A DNA stretch of 64,000 nt from Pseudemcibacter aquimaris (GTDB taxonomy: Bacteria > Pseudomonadota > Alphaproteobacteria > Sphingomonadales > Emcibacteraceae), in contig NZ_CP079800.1 in the NCBI RefSeq assembly GCF_028869115.1, positions 1,488,001 to 1,552,000 of the forward strand. Direction: 5' to 3'. The translations under genes were made by a program, and so were the position numbers. Positions 45,367-54,684 of this stretch are shown piece by piece. Below the pieces are notes generated by a model. It did not search any database, was not told where the DNA came from, and worked only from the letters and a program-made list of their open reading frames with translations. Position 1 is the first letter of the stretch, and the number at the start of each line of letters is the position of its first letter.

Positions 45367-47133
45367 ATGAGCAAAAATAAGAATAAAGAAAAGAAAAACC
45401 CTTACTCAAATTTACCAGACAACAGATTTTGGAAAACGGGTGTAAAAGAGCGTCAACCACAACAATTTTACGAGGATCTCTGGAAGCCAAAATTCAAGAT
45501 TAAAAAACAATCTAATATTGTTGCAGCCGGATCATGTTTTGCACAGCACGTGGGGAAATGGTTAAGTGATAAGGGGTATTCATTTTATGCATCCTCGTTG
45601 GATAGTCTTCATAACTTTTCATTTGCATTTGGAAATATTTATACGTGTGCGTTGTTACGTGAATTATTGGAAGCGGCCCTTGGAAAATGTGACCTTTCTA
45701 ATATAGTGCATCAAGAAAATGGACGGTGGTTTGATCTGCTTCGTCCAGTATTTAACGAGGATGGCTACGAGAGCAAAGATGCATTAGTTGCATCCAGAGA
45801 AGAAGCATTTGGTGAAATGCTTGAAAGCATAAAAAATGCAGAAGTTTTTATTTTTACACTTGGTTTAACGGAAAGCTGGATTGACAATGATGGTGTTGTT
45901 TATCCAATGTGTCCGGGTACGCTTTGTGGTGAATTCGATAAGAAAAAATATTCTTTTAAAAATTATTCATTTGAAGAAAATATTGATGAACTAGAACAGG
46001 TTCTTGAGCTTATAAAATCCGTTAACAGTAAAATTAATGTGCTGCTCACCGTTTCGCCGGTTCCACTTACCGCGACGGCATCGCAAAATCATGTGCTAAG
46101 TGCGACTACATATTCAAAGTCCATTTTACGAAGCGTTGCAGAAAGAATGAAAGAAAAACATTCGAATGTTGATTATTTCCCGTCTTATGAGATCATAAAT
46201 TCGGTTGCAAACAAGGGTATTTTCTTTGAAGAGAATTTACGTAGTGTAACGCCAAACGGTGTTTCATATGTGATGTCACATTTTGAAGCCGGAATATCAC
46301 CATATGAATTCAAAAAGGCACTAAAGAAACAACAAAAAGAAGCAGAATTTTTTGGCTCTCCAAATGTCGGTGGCTCTCAATTAAATGGCGATGCGGTTTG
46401 TGAAGAAGAAACCCTTGAAGGCCAAAGAAATAGTGCGGTATCAAGTGATCCTGTGAAATTTTTCCTTATTGGCGATAGTCATATGGGGTTCTTGTCGAAA
46501 TGTTTTGCCAAAAGAAATATCAGCCACTGTGGTGGTGCATTGATGAATGGTTCTGCATGGGAAGATGGTTTGTTTCACCTTACCGATGAAGACTACATTG
46601 TGATGTTAGAAAACAAGGGCGCGCGCCATTTTTGGGAAAATGCAATTGAAACAGTAAAAAATACCGAAAAACAAACCGGTAAAAAACCAATCATCGTTAC
46701 CAATGTTGGCTATCAAACACATAGGTCAATGGCAAAACTCATTAGATGGTTTAAAACCAATAATTTAGGGGATGAGTTTAACCTGGAGGAAACATTGAAA
46801 TATTTTTCCGGGCGTTATGATAAACATATTCAATTTTTGCAAAATTTGGTGGAGGCTGGCTTTAAAGTGATTGCGTTACCTGATCCACCAATTTTTAAGA
46901 ATATTTCCGGTATGGAAAAGAGGGATTCATATATGTTCTTGTATGAGAGCGTCTATGATAAATTCCTGGAAAAAATTGGCGTTAAAATATTCAATGTCCG
47001 AGAATGGCGTGAGAAAACAAAAGGATTAAGCAAAGATATCCATATTTTTAAGGATGGTGAACCGGACTGGATTCATGGCAGCCCGGCTTATTATCAGGAA
47101 CTAGTTGATAAGATTGTAAAAACTTATTCTTAA
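45367..47133 (+). CDS. GSCFA-domain protein fused to a second SGNH-like hydrolase domain
   Basis: A 588-residue cytosolic protein (no signal peptide). The N-terminal part begins with basic residues and has the GSCFA motif at 55-59 (VAAGSCFAQHVGKWL), then FTLGLTESWID and PMCPGTLCGEF, all typical of the GSCFA family (SGNH-like fold). From about residue 365 a second unit starts with FFLIGDSHMG (GDSH at 369-372), has IIVTNVGYQTHRS, and ends with DWIHGSPAYY (D567 and H570), the SGNH catalytic Asp-His pair. The two SGNH-like units in one chain suggest an esterase or acyltransferase acting on a sugar or polysaccharide. Substrate unknown. Confidence 0.75.
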   Translation: MSKNKNKEKKNPYSNLPDNRFWKTGVKERQPQQFYEDLWKPKFKIKKQSNIVAAGSCFAQHVGKWLSDKGYSFYASSLDSLHNFSFAFGNIYTCALLRELLEAALGKCDLSNIVHQENGRWFDLLRPVFNEDGYESKDALVASREEAFGEMLESIKNAEVFIFTLGLTESWIDNDGVVYPMCPGTLCGEFDKKKYSFKNYSFEENIDELEQVLELIKSVNSKINVLLTVSPVPLTATASQNHVLSATTYSKSILRSVAERMKEKHSNVDYFPSYEIINSVANKGIFFEENLRSVTPNGVSYVMSHFEAGISPYEFKKALKKQQKEAEFFGSPNVGGSQLNGDAVCEEETLEGQRNSAVSSDPVKFFLIGDSHMGFLSKCFAKRNISHCGGALMNGSAWEDGLFHLTDEDYIVMLENKGARHFWENAIETVKNTEKQTGKKPIIVTNVGYQTHRSMAKLIRWFKTNNLGDEFNLEETLKYFSGRYDKHIQFLQNLVEAGFKVIALPDPPIFKNISGMEKRDSYMFLYESVYDKFLEKIGVKIFNVREWREKTKGLSKDIHIFKDGEPDWIHGSPAYYQELVDKIVKTYS

Positions 47134-47134
47134 T

Positions 47135-48106
47135 CTATCCCCATAATGCCGGGGTCGGGGTGCTTACGATCCCGCCTTCGGCATATTCAAGGCCATTTTC
47201 AACATCATCTTTAAGGAATAATGGACCGTCCAGATCAATGAAGTCGCAATGCTGACCGACAACAAAACTCGGTGCCATGGAAAGCGATGATCCAGTCATA
47301 TTGCCAACCATTAATCCTTTACCGTCACGATTAGCAAGGCGGATAATTTCAAGCGCATCGGTTAAGCCACCACATTTATCAAGTTTGATGTTAATCACAT
47401 CATAGCGTCTGGCGTTAACCTCATATTCACTGCTATCAAGGCAGCTTTCATCTGCGCCAAGGGGGACTTCTGATTTAAAACCTTCTAATTCTTCGTCCTT
47501 ACCACGGGCCAGGGGTTGTTCAATCATGGCCAGTCCCAGTTTTTTACAATGCGGGATATATTCTTTTAATTCTTCGAATGTCCAACCCTGATTGACATCG
47601 GTAATGAGCGTGGCATCTGGACGTGCCGCGCGGATGGCTTCTAATCTTTCAATCGGGGCATCACCGGATAATTTGATTTTTAAATTTGGATATTTTGAAT
47701 ATTCAGCGGCACGTGCGGCCATATTTTCCGGTGTGTCAATACCAACGGTGGCAACAGTGGATAATGGTTTTATCGGATTAATATTCAGCAGATCAAAAAT
47801 ACTCTTACCAGCAAGCTTGCATTTTAAATCCCAAAATGCGCAGTCAATGGCGTTTCTAGCGCCGCCACGTGGCAAAAATTCATTGACTTGTTCATGCGTG
47901 ATATTATCAAAAATGATGTCTTCAATCTGCTTTGTCATGCTTTCTGGTGTTTCATCTTCGTAATAGATGCCTAACGATTCACCGTGGCCTTTTACGCCGT
48001 CCTGTTCAAGGGTAACGCGTATCGTGTCAGCCGTGTTAAATGTATATCCCGTAATGACAAATGGGTATTTAAGGGGGAATTGGTGAGTTTTAATATCAAT
48101 AAGCAT
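47135..48106 (-). CDS. L-Ala-D/L-Glu (dipeptide) epimerase, enolase superfamily
   Basis: A 323-residue enolase superfamily enzyme. The catalytic Lys pair is KIK at 143-145 and K241 in INIKLDKCGG; metal ligands are D170 (DVNQGW), E196 (IEQPL) and D219 (GADES). The conserved end FIDLDGPLFL is the specificity segment of dipeptide epimerases. It interconverts L-Ala-D-Glu and L-Ala-L-Glu during murein peptide recycling. It is divergent from a DUF819 transporter-like gene with an 88-base spacer. This supports a peptidoglycan recycling theme along with Slt and the amidase. Confidence 0.88.
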   Translation of the reverse strand: MLIDIKTHQFPLKYPFVITGYTFNTADTIRVTLEQDGVKGHGESLGIYYEDETPESMTKQIEDIIFDNITHEQVNEFLPRGGARNAIDCAFWDLKCKLAGKSIFDLLNINPIKPLSTVATVGIDTPENMAARAAEYSKYPNLKIKLSGDAPIERLEAIRAARPDATLITDVNQGWTFEELKEYIPHCKKLGLAMIEQPLARGKDEELEGFKSEVPLGADESCLDSSEYEVNARRYDVINIKLDKCGGLTDALEIIRLANRDGKGLMVGNMTGSSLSMAPSFVVGQHCDFIDLDGPLFLKDDVENGLEYAEGGIVSTPTPALWG

Positions 48107-48194
48107 TTTTATACATTCCTAAATAAATTACTTGGCAAATGGTAATCATATTGAGTAGGGTTTCAACATAAAAATTCGGGAGGAATAATAAAAA

Positions 48195-49328
48195 ATGACA
48201 TTGATATCCGCTGATAATAATTTTGCACTTTGGGCTGTGATGTTGTTGATGGTTGCACTTGCATTTAGGCTTGAAAAAACAACCATTGGGCAAAAAATTT
48301 CCGGCACGATCATGGTTATTACATTTGGTGCAGTGCTTGCCAATTTTAAAATCATTCCTGCGAGCAACGGTGTATTTAACAGCATAAATTCAGTGGGTGT
48401 TCCAATTGCGATTGTGCTGCTGCTCTTTAATGCGAACCTAAAGAAAATATTTAAAGAATCCGGCCCGACATTGATTGCCTTTATATTCGGTGCGATTGGT
48501 ACAACGCTTGGCACCGTTATTGGGGTGATGTTGTTGCCACTTGGTGAATTTGAAGCGGAACTAGCCGGAATCTTTAGCGCAACATTCATTGGTGGTTCCG
48601 CCAATTTCGTTGGGGTTGCTAATGCAATCGATTTTAAAGAAGAAAGCATTATGGCCGCCAGTATTGCTGCGGATAATGTTGTGGGGGTATCGTTTATGGC
48701 ATTGCTTATCGCGATCCCGAGCATGCAATTCATGGCAAAGAAATTTAATTATGATCCTGCGGGCACGGAATATGATGACGATGATGAAATCGCCGCCGCC
48801 GAAGAGCCGCCATTTGCCATTGAACGTGCTGTCTTTTCACTTGGGATTGCATTTTTTATCGTTGTATTAAGTGATATTATTTCCGGTTTTATTGGCTATC
48901 CTCCGATAAGGCTTTTAATTCTGACGGCACTTACGGTCGCAATGGCGACATTGGCCCATGAAAAAATTGCGAAATTATCGGAAGCTTTCCCAATTGGTAT
49001 TGCGATTATGTATTTGTTCCTTGGCGCCGTTGGGGCGAGCGTTGACATAATGACTATGATTGAAAGTGGAATGTTGCTTGCGCTATTTGCATTTATCATT
49101 TTATCAACGCATTTAATTGTTATTTTAACGCTTTCCAAAATTTTCAAGCTGGGATTGCCAGAAGCATTGGTTGGGTCAAACGCCTGTATTCTTGGCCCAC
49201 CGACAGCGGCAGCAATGGCAGGGGCCATGGGGTGGAAAACCCTCGTTACGCCGGCGGTTCTTTGTGGTACATTTGGTTACGCAACAGCGAATTTTGTTGG
49301 TGTGTTTCTTTATGGAATTTATGGATAA
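48195..49328 (+). CDS. DUF819 family integral membrane protein
   Basis: A 377-residue protein with about ten TM helices. The DUF819 pattern is clear: FSATFIGGSANFVGVANAI, AASIAADNVVGVSFMALL and the C-terminal half motif LPEALVGSNACILGPPTAAAMAGAMGWKTLVTPAVLCG. A polar acidic loop (DDDDEIAAAEEPP) joins the halves. DUF819 proteins look like transporters with an inverted repeat, but no substrate is proven. The divergent neighbour is a dipeptide epimerase, so murein peptide or amino acid transport is a testable guess. Confidence 0.85.
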   Translation: MTLISADNNFALWAVMLLMVALAFRLEKTTIGQKISGTIMVITFGAVLANFKIIPASNGVFNSINSVGVPIAIVLLLFNANLKKIFKESGPTLIAFIFGAIGTTLGTVIGVMLLPLGEFEAELAGIFSATFIGGSANFVGVANAIDFKEESIMAASIAADNVVGVSFMALLIAIPSMQFMAKKFNYDPAGTEYDDDDEIAAAEEPPFAIERAVFSLGIAFFIVVLSDIISGFIGYPPIRLLILTALTVAMATLAHEKIAKLSEAFPIGIAIMYLFLGAVGASVDIMTMIESGMLLALFAFIILSTHLIVILTLSKIFKLGLPEALVGSNACILGPPTAAAMAGAMGWKTLVTPAVLCGTFGYATANFVGVFLYGIYG

Positions 49329-49403
49329 AAACTAAGAGAAAGTATGCCATTTGACATTTTGGTATTTTCAATGATAGGCTCTCGCACAGTGTAAGGAGTA
49401 TGT

Positions 49404-51074
49404 GTGATTAGTTATATTAAGATAGTAAAATATTTTCTGTTTCTGCTTTTCATAAGCAGCCTATCCACACACGCACAAGATACTCCATTAAGCCTTACTC
49501 AAGAAGAAAGAAACTGGTTACGCGATAACCCGGAAATTCTTGTTGCAACTGACCCAACCATGCAGCCAATGGAATTTATTGGCCCCAACGGGGAAATCAG
49601 CGGTATTGCGGGTGATTATTTAAAACTAATGGGTGAACGACTTGGGGTTCAATTCAAATGGGCTGGCAATAATAATTGGGCCGAGGGATTAGAAAAAATC
49701 CATGCGGGCGAAGCCCATATGGTTTCCGGCGCCAATAATACCCCGGATAGACGTGAATTTCTTTCTTTCACAGACAGTTATTTTAAAGTGTCGATCGTGA
49801 TTTTCTCACGTATTGACAGGGAATCTTTTGGTAATATGGATGCCTTGTCGGGGCGTACCATTTCCCAAGTTAAGGGCTTTTCCCTTTCCAGATTAATCAG
49901 GCAAGAATATCCAGAAATCAATATTATTGAGGCAGAAACAACCGTTGAAGCTTTACAAATGGTTGCTGATGGTGATGTCGATGCCTATGTGGGGAATATA
50001 TCTGTCGCCGCTTATTATATTTCTGAAGCGGGTCTTCATGAATTGGTTGTTGTTGGCGGTGCGCCTTATAGTGGTGCCAATGCAATGGCCGCGAGAAAAG
50101 ATCTGCCATTACTTGCAAGTTCATTACAAAAAGCAATGAGCAGCATTACGCCAATTGAAAAGGCGGAAATTTCCCGCAAATGGTTATCACTAAATTACAA
50201 TATTACCGATGGTTGGGATTATGTTGTTCGCTGGGGGCCATTTGTTTTAATCATTATATTGGCGATATTATATCGTAATTACAGTTTGCAACAAGAAATT
50301 CGCATGCGTAAAGCGGCGCAGTCTGAATTGGCGCTTTCGCGTGAAAAAGAAACAATCGCAAGATTGGATGCGGAAAAAGCGAACAATGCCAAATCAAACT
50401 TCCTTGCGAATATGTCCCATGAATTAAGGACACCATTAAATGCGATTATCGGTTTTTCAGAAACAATGTCCGGTGGCGTATATGGTGAAATCAAAGAACC
50501 CAAATATATTGAATATCTGTCAGATATTAGAGATAGCGGTAAACACCTTGAAAAAGTGATTGATGATATTCTTGATTTGTCGAAAATCGAGGCTGGGAAA
50601 TGGGAGCTTAACAATACTGAATTTTCACTAACGGAATGTGCAGAAACGGCAATTATGATGCTGGAAATTCAGGCAGAAAGCAAAGGGATAACTTTAAAAC
50701 TTGAAAATTTAACGGACGAAGATGACGTTAGAATTAATGGTGATAAAAACACATATAAACGCGTGCTTATTAATCTGCTTTCCAATGCGGTGAAATTTAC
50801 AAATAAAGATGGCTTAATCATTTGCCGCATTGAAAAAACGCCTTCCGGGCAAGTAATGCTATCTGTCATTGATGACGGGGTGGGTATTAAGAAAGAAGAT
50901 ATTGAAACTGTGCTTACGCCATTTGGTCAGGTTCATGATATCAATCAGAAAAATAAGGCAGGAACGGGGCTTGGTTTACCGATTGTAAAACAGATTGTTG
51001 AGCTTCATGGTCATACGTTTGATTTAAAAAGTGATTTTGGTAAGGGCACAACCGCATCTGTTATTATTGGGTAA
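49404..51074 (+). CDS. Sensor histidine kinase with periplasmic SBP_bac_3 domain
   Basis: A 556-residue hybrid sensor from GTG 49404, with AAGGAG five bases upstream. A signal/TM segment (6-24) precedes an extracytoplasmic SBP_bac_3 domain (about 45-265; GEISGIAGDYLKLMGERLGV, WAEGLEKIHAGEAHMVSGANNTPDRREFLSF), a TM helix (about 276-292), then HisKA with H339 in ANMSHELRTPLN and the HATPase with NLLSNAVKFT, DDGVGI and GTGLGL. There is no receiver domain. It senses an amino acid-like ligand in the periplasm (BvgS/EvgS type design). No response regulator gene is adjacent, so it is an orphan kinase here. Confidence 0.9.
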   Translation: MISYIKIVKYFLFLLFISSLSTHAQDTPLSLTQEERNWLRDNPEILVATDPTMQPMEFIGPNGEISGIAGDYLKLMGERLGVQFKWAGNNNWAEGLEKIHAGEAHMVSGANNTPDRREFLSFTDSYFKVSIVIFSRIDRESFGNMDALSGRTISQVKGFSLSRLIRQEYPEINIIEAETTVEALQMVADGDVDAYVGNISVAAYYISEAGLHELVVVGGAPYSGANAMAARKDLPLLASSLQKAMSSITPIEKAEISRKWLSLNYNITDGWDYVVRWGPFVLIIILAILYRNYSLQQEIRMRKAAQSELALSREKETIARLDAEKANNAKSNFLANMSHELRTPLNAIIGFSETMSGGVYGEIKEPKYIEYLSDIRDSGKHLEKVIDDILDLSKIEAGKWELNNTEFSLTECAETAIMMLEIQAESKGITLKLENLTDEDDVRINGDKNTYKRVLINLLSNAVKFTNKDGLIICRIEKTPSGQVMLSVIDDGVGIKKEDIETVLTPFGQVHDINQKNKAGTGLGLPIVKQIVELHGHTFDLKSDFGKGTTASVIIG

Positions 51075-51077
51075 TCA

Positions 51078-51560
51078 TTAATCCGCAAGCCATTTATACA
51101 TAACAAGGGCGTCCACAAATCCTTCGCGGGGATGTTTAAATGCCTTAGGCACACGGCCGACTGTATCAAAACCCAGTTTTTCCCATAATTTTATCGCACC
51201 AACATTGGTGGAAATGACAAAATTAAATTGCATGGCTTTATAACCTAATCGTCTGGCTTCGTTTTGGGAATGGATGCACATTTTGGTGGCGACCCCTTTA
51301 CCGCGTGCCGCTGATGACACCATATAACCACAATTACACACATGTCTTGTGTAATTGGTGGTGATATAATAGGTGCCGAGTATTTCACCATTTTCTTCAA
51401 AGACATAAGTCTTTTTTGTGCGCTTTAACCAGATGAAGAAAGCTTCTTGCTTTGGTGTGTCGGGGTTATAGGCATAAGTATCGCCCTTATTCACCACTTC
51501 GAAAAATATTGGCCAAATTTTTTCCCAATCATCATCTGTTGCTTCACGGATATGGGTCAT
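51078..51560 (-). CDS. GNAT family N-acetyltransferase
   Basis: A 160-residue GNAT. It starts THIREATDDDWEKIWPIF and has YITTNYTRHVCNCGYMVSSAARGKGVATKMCIHSQNEARRLGYKAMQFNFVIS (in parts), with the acetyl-CoA pyrophosphate loop (R/Q)xxG as RGKGVA. The tail IKLWEKLGFDTVGRVP is the usual GNAT ending. The acceptor is unknown; GNATs of this shape often act on amines or phosphinothricin-like amino acids. It overlaps the end of the MBL gene by four bases and closes that operon. Confidence 0.88.
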   Translation of the reverse strand: MTHIREATDDDWEKIWPIFFEVVNKGDTYAYNPDTPKQEAFFIWLKRTKKTYVFEENGEILGTYYITTNYTRHVCNCGYMVSSAARGKGVATKMCIHSQNEARRLGYKAMQFNFVISTNVGAIKLWEKLGFDTVGRVPKAFKHPREGFVDALVMYKWLAD

Positions 51561-52462
51561 TGAAATACATCCAGATCATTTGCTGATACGATTTTTCCAT
51601 TATAGCCTGCTTCCATAACTTCTTCGGCAAGGCGGTTGTCTTCCTCATCCCAGTAAAGTTGGTGATAAAGCACTAGAACGCGTGGCTTTGCTTTATTGGC
51701 AATATCCGCGATTTCCGACGGTAATGTATGAAAAGATTTATGATAAATTTGCCATTCTTCTGATCTTTTGCTTAAAGCGCGTTCTGATATAATTTCATGA
51801 ACAAGAATATCAGCGTCGGTGGCAGCATCAATGATTGCCTCGCTATATGCGGTGTCACCGGATATCACTGCTGTTTTTCCTGTGCTTTTTTCAGTAAATT
51901 TGTAACCGTATGCATGTTCCCATGAACCGTGGGGGACTTTGATGGCTTCAACGATGACATTGTCGTCCTCAAATATTGTTCCGGACGCCGAAAATTCAGT
52001 TGTTTCTACTTTATAGCCATTAAGATTTGCTGGCTGTGAACCATTAATACGCATATCAATGTCTTCGGAATAGGCGCTAATTATGGTATCTGCCATATGT
52101 TTTGAACCGGGCGGGCCGAATAGTTTAAGGGGGTGCTCACGCCTTAATACCCACGGTGCCAAAATCATATTGGATAGACCAGCCGTATGATCCGAATGAA
52201 GATGAGTAAGAAAAAGCATATCAAGGTTTGATGCTTTTAATTCCGGATGTGTTTTTGATGCTTCGATGGCTTTTCTAACCATACCGGCGCCACTATCCAC
52301 GATATATGCTTTGCCGCCTGATAATACTGCGACGCCTGGTCCTGATCTTTCTGGTTTCATAACTGGGGTGCCTGTACCCAGAATAACGACTTTCAATCCT
52401 TCAGCAATTGCATGTTGGGAAATGAAAAAAGTAACCAGAACCGTAAGAAATGATTTAAGCAT
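51557..52462 (-). CDS. Exported metallo-beta-lactamase fold hydrolase (RNase Z/arylsulfatase-like)
   Basis: A 301-residue protein from the ATG at 52462, which begins a signal peptide (MLKSFLTVLVTFFISQHAIAEG); a longer in-frame start would remove it. The MBL domain has VILGTGTPVMKPERSGPG at its start, then the HxHxDH metal site FLTHLHSDHTAG, the VISGDTAYS segment with its Asp, and YHKSFHTLP and VLVLYHQLYW for the remaining His ligands. This pattern fits the periplasmic arylsulfatase/RNase Z-like branch. It overlaps the stop of the Tat-linked PLP enzyme by eight bases, so the two are translated together. Confidence 0.85.
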   Translation of the reverse strand: MLKSFLTVLVTFFISQHAIAEGLKVVILGTGTPVMKPERSGPGVAVLSGGKAYIVDSGAGMVRKAIEASKTHPELKASNLDMLFLTHLHSDHTAGLSNMILAPWVLRREHPLKLFGPPGSKHMADTIISAYSEDIDMRINGSQPANLNGYKVETTEFSASGTIFEDDNVIVEAIKVPHGSWEHAYGYKFTEKSTGKTAVISGDTAYSEAIIDAATDADILVHEIISERALSKRSEEWQIYHKSFHTLPSEIADIANKAKPRVLVLYHQLYWDEEDNRLAEEVMEAGYNGKIVSANDLDVFQ

Positions 52463-53546
52463 TAAAATAATCCCTGTAAGGGTGAATTGCTGGTGCGCCG
52501 CCAGTGTGTAAGAATACAAGATCGCGTGCGTTTTCCAATCTTTCCATTCTTAGCATATCAATCATGCCTGACATGCCCTTGCTTGTATAAACCGGGTCAA
52601 GGATGATGCCTTCGCTTTCAGCGATCATTTTAAGGGCGGCTATGCCTGCATCTGTTGGGTATCCGTAAGCCTGTCCGTAATATTTATCTTCGACGATAAT
52701 TTCATCATCCTTAACAAGCCCAGGTGTTCCAAGCATTTCGCATCCTTCGTCGACAATTTGTCTAATGCGGTTTTTAAGTGGTGCAGCAGGGGCGGCAACG
52801 GAAATGGCGATCACTTTCGTTGTTCTGTTCCCAAAATATCGCAGTCCGGTTAATAGGCCTGCTGCGGTCCCGCAGCTTCCTGTTGCTGTGAAAATATGAC
52901 TTGGGGAAATGCCCATCTCGTTCCACTGGGAAATAAGTTCACGTGCAGCATCCACATACCCCATGGAACCAATTGCGTTTGATGCGCCGGATGGGATGTT
53001 ATATGGATTTTTACCTTGTGCAGTTAGGTCAGCAATAACCTTTTCAACGACGGGACCGCGACCTTCTGCGCCCGCTAGATGAATATGCGCACCCATTAAG
53101 CGGTCCATAAGGTAATTACCACTATCTTTTAGTCTGTCTTCCATTTCTGGTACTGGGTTCGATAGAATGACGTGAACTTCTAGGCCGATTTTTTTTGCCC
53201 CTGATACGGTTTGACGCACATGGTTTGATTGTAATCCGCCTTGTGTCACTACGGCCTTAGCACCATTTTTAACGGCTTCAGCGAGGGAAAATTCAAGTTT
53301 TCTTGTTTTATTGCCGCCATGCGCCAGTTCCATGACATCATCACGTTTAATATATAAATCAGGACCACCCATTAATTGGGTCAAGTTTTCCATTTTATTG
53401 CACGCTGTGGGCAGGGTGGTTAACTTGATACGCGGGATTTGATTAAAGTTTTTGCTGGTTTCTGCGAATGCCTTAGCGGAAAATGTTGTTGCGGCAAGTG
53501 TTGCAAGACCTGCTGTTTTAAGCATATCACGTCGATTTTGTTTCAT
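52455..53546 (-). CDS. D-cysteine desulfhydrase/ACC deaminase family PLP enzyme with Tat signal
   Basis: A 363-residue fold-type II PLP enzyme with an N-terminal Tat signal: MKQNRRDMLKTAGLATLAAT, twin Arg at 5-6, and a likely cleavage near AFAE. The catalytic part has the PLP lysine in HGGNKTRKLEFSL, VTQGGLQSNHVRQTVSGA, FTATGSCGTAAGLLTGLRYFG and a C-terminal FLHTGGAPAIHPY. It is a paralogue of the enzyme encoded just upstream, which lacks the signal. Exported PLP enzymes of this family are unusual, since Tat export of folded PLP holoenzyme is needed. Possible substrates are D-cysteine, L-cysteate or ACC-like amino acids. Confidence 0.85.
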   Translation of the reverse strand: MKQNRRDMLKTAGLATLAATTFSAKAFAETSKNFNQIPRIKLTTLPTACNKMENLTQLMGGPDLYIKRDDVMELAHGGNKTRKLEFSLAEAVKNGAKAVVTQGGLQSNHVRQTVSGAKKIGLEVHVILSNPVPEMEDRLKDSGNYLMDRLMGAHIHLAGAEGRGPVVEKVIADLTAQGKNPYNIPSGASNAIGSMGYVDAARELISQWNEMGISPSHIFTATGSCGTAAGLLTGLRYFGNRTTKVIAISVAAPAAPLKNRIRQIVDEGCEMLGTPGLVKDDEIIVEDKYYGQAYGYPTDAGIAALKMIAESEGIILDPVYTSKGMSGMIDMLRMERLENARDLVFLHTGGAPAIHPYRDYFNA

Positions 53547-53557
53547 TTAATTATCCC

Positions 53558-54562
53558 TTATAAAAAATATTTTGCGTATGGATGTAATGCTGGTGCACCC
53601 CCGGTATGGAGGAAGACCATGTCTTTTGCGTCCTTAAGTTCCCCTTTTTCAATTAAATCAATCATGCCTGCCATTGTTTTTCCTGTGTATACCGGGTCAA
53701 GCAATATACCTTCTAATTTCGCGATTAATTTAACCGCATCATTGGCTTCATCGGTGGGATAGGCATATGCCTTACCATAATAGGCGTCCTTAACAATGAT
53801 ATCATCATCAGCGATTAAATCGTCAGGCAATTCGATAACATCATGAATTTGATTTAAAATATCTTTTACATCGGCGATTTTTCGTTCTTCTGGCTGGCTG
53901 ACGGATACGCCGACGACTTTGGTGGATTTGTTACCGAAATACCGTAGTCCCGCGAGCAAACCGCCATGTGTGCCGCAGCTTCCGGTGCCAACGAAAATGT
54001 GGCTTGGATTGATTTCCATATTTTCCCACTGGATCATCATTTCACGGGCGCATGCCATATATCCAAGGCTTCCAACCCCGTCAGACGCGCCCATGGGCAC
54101 AAGATAAGGTTTTTTGCCATCTGCGGTTAATGCATCCTTTACATCCTGCATTTTTTGCACACAGGCATCATCATCGCCATCAACAATATGGATTTTCCCG
54201 TCCATAATAACATCCATTAAATAATTACCGGATGCGGCCAGCTCATCTTTTAATTCCGGAACGGGTATATTAAGGATCGCATGGCTTTCGATGCCAAGAC
54301 GCGCCGCACCTGAAATGGTTTGACGGACATGATTTGATTGAATGCCGCCCATCGTAATTACGGTGTCATATCCTTGCGCGAGCATATTCGCGAATACATA
54401 TTCGAGCTTTCTTGTTTTATTGCCGCCATGGGCAAGGTCCATGACATCATCACGTTTAACATAAATATCTGGACCACCAAGATGTTTGGTTAAATTCGCC
54501 ATTTTATAAAACGATGTTGGTAATGACGTTAAGGGCAGGCGTTGTGCTTCTTCGAATTTCAT
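53558..54562 (-). CDS. D-cysteine desulfhydrase/ACC deaminase family PLP enzyme, cytosolic
   Basis: A 334-residue cytosolic paralogue of the downstream gene. The PLP lysine is in HGGNKTRKLEYVF, and the typical VITMGGIQSNHVRQTISGAA, VGTGSCGTHGGLLAGLRYFG and FLHTGGAPALHPYAKYF are present. Members include D-cysteine desulfhydrase, L-cysteate sulfo-lyase and ACC deaminase; motif inspection does not separate these. It leads a four-gene minus-strand operon (PLP enzyme, Tat-linked PLP enzyme, exported MBL, GNAT). The ATG at 54562 has AGGAA about eight bases upstream. Confidence 0.88.
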   Translation of the reverse strand: MKFEEAQRLPLTSLPTSFYKMANLTKHLGGPDIYVKRDDVMDLAHGGNKTRKLEYVFANMLAQGYDTVITMGGIQSNHVRQTISGAARLGIESHAILNIPVPELKDELAASGNYLMDVIMDGKIHIVDGDDDACVQKMQDVKDALTADGKKPYLVPMGASDGVGSLGYMACAREMMIQWENMEINPSHIFVGTGSCGTHGGLLAGLRYFGNKSTKVVGVSVSQPEERKIADVKDILNQIHDVIELPDDLIADDDIIVKDAYYGKAYAYPTDEANDAVKLIAKLEGILLDPVYTGKTMAGMIDLIEKGELKDAKDMVFLHTGGAPALHPYAKYFL

Positions 54563-54684
54563 GTATTCCTCATTATTTTTTTATAGAATAGTAGCCACTT
54601 ATTTTGTAAATTTAAATAGATTAATTGACCATACATATAAAAATAAGTTACCAATAAGTAACATTCATTTTCGGGAGCATAAAA

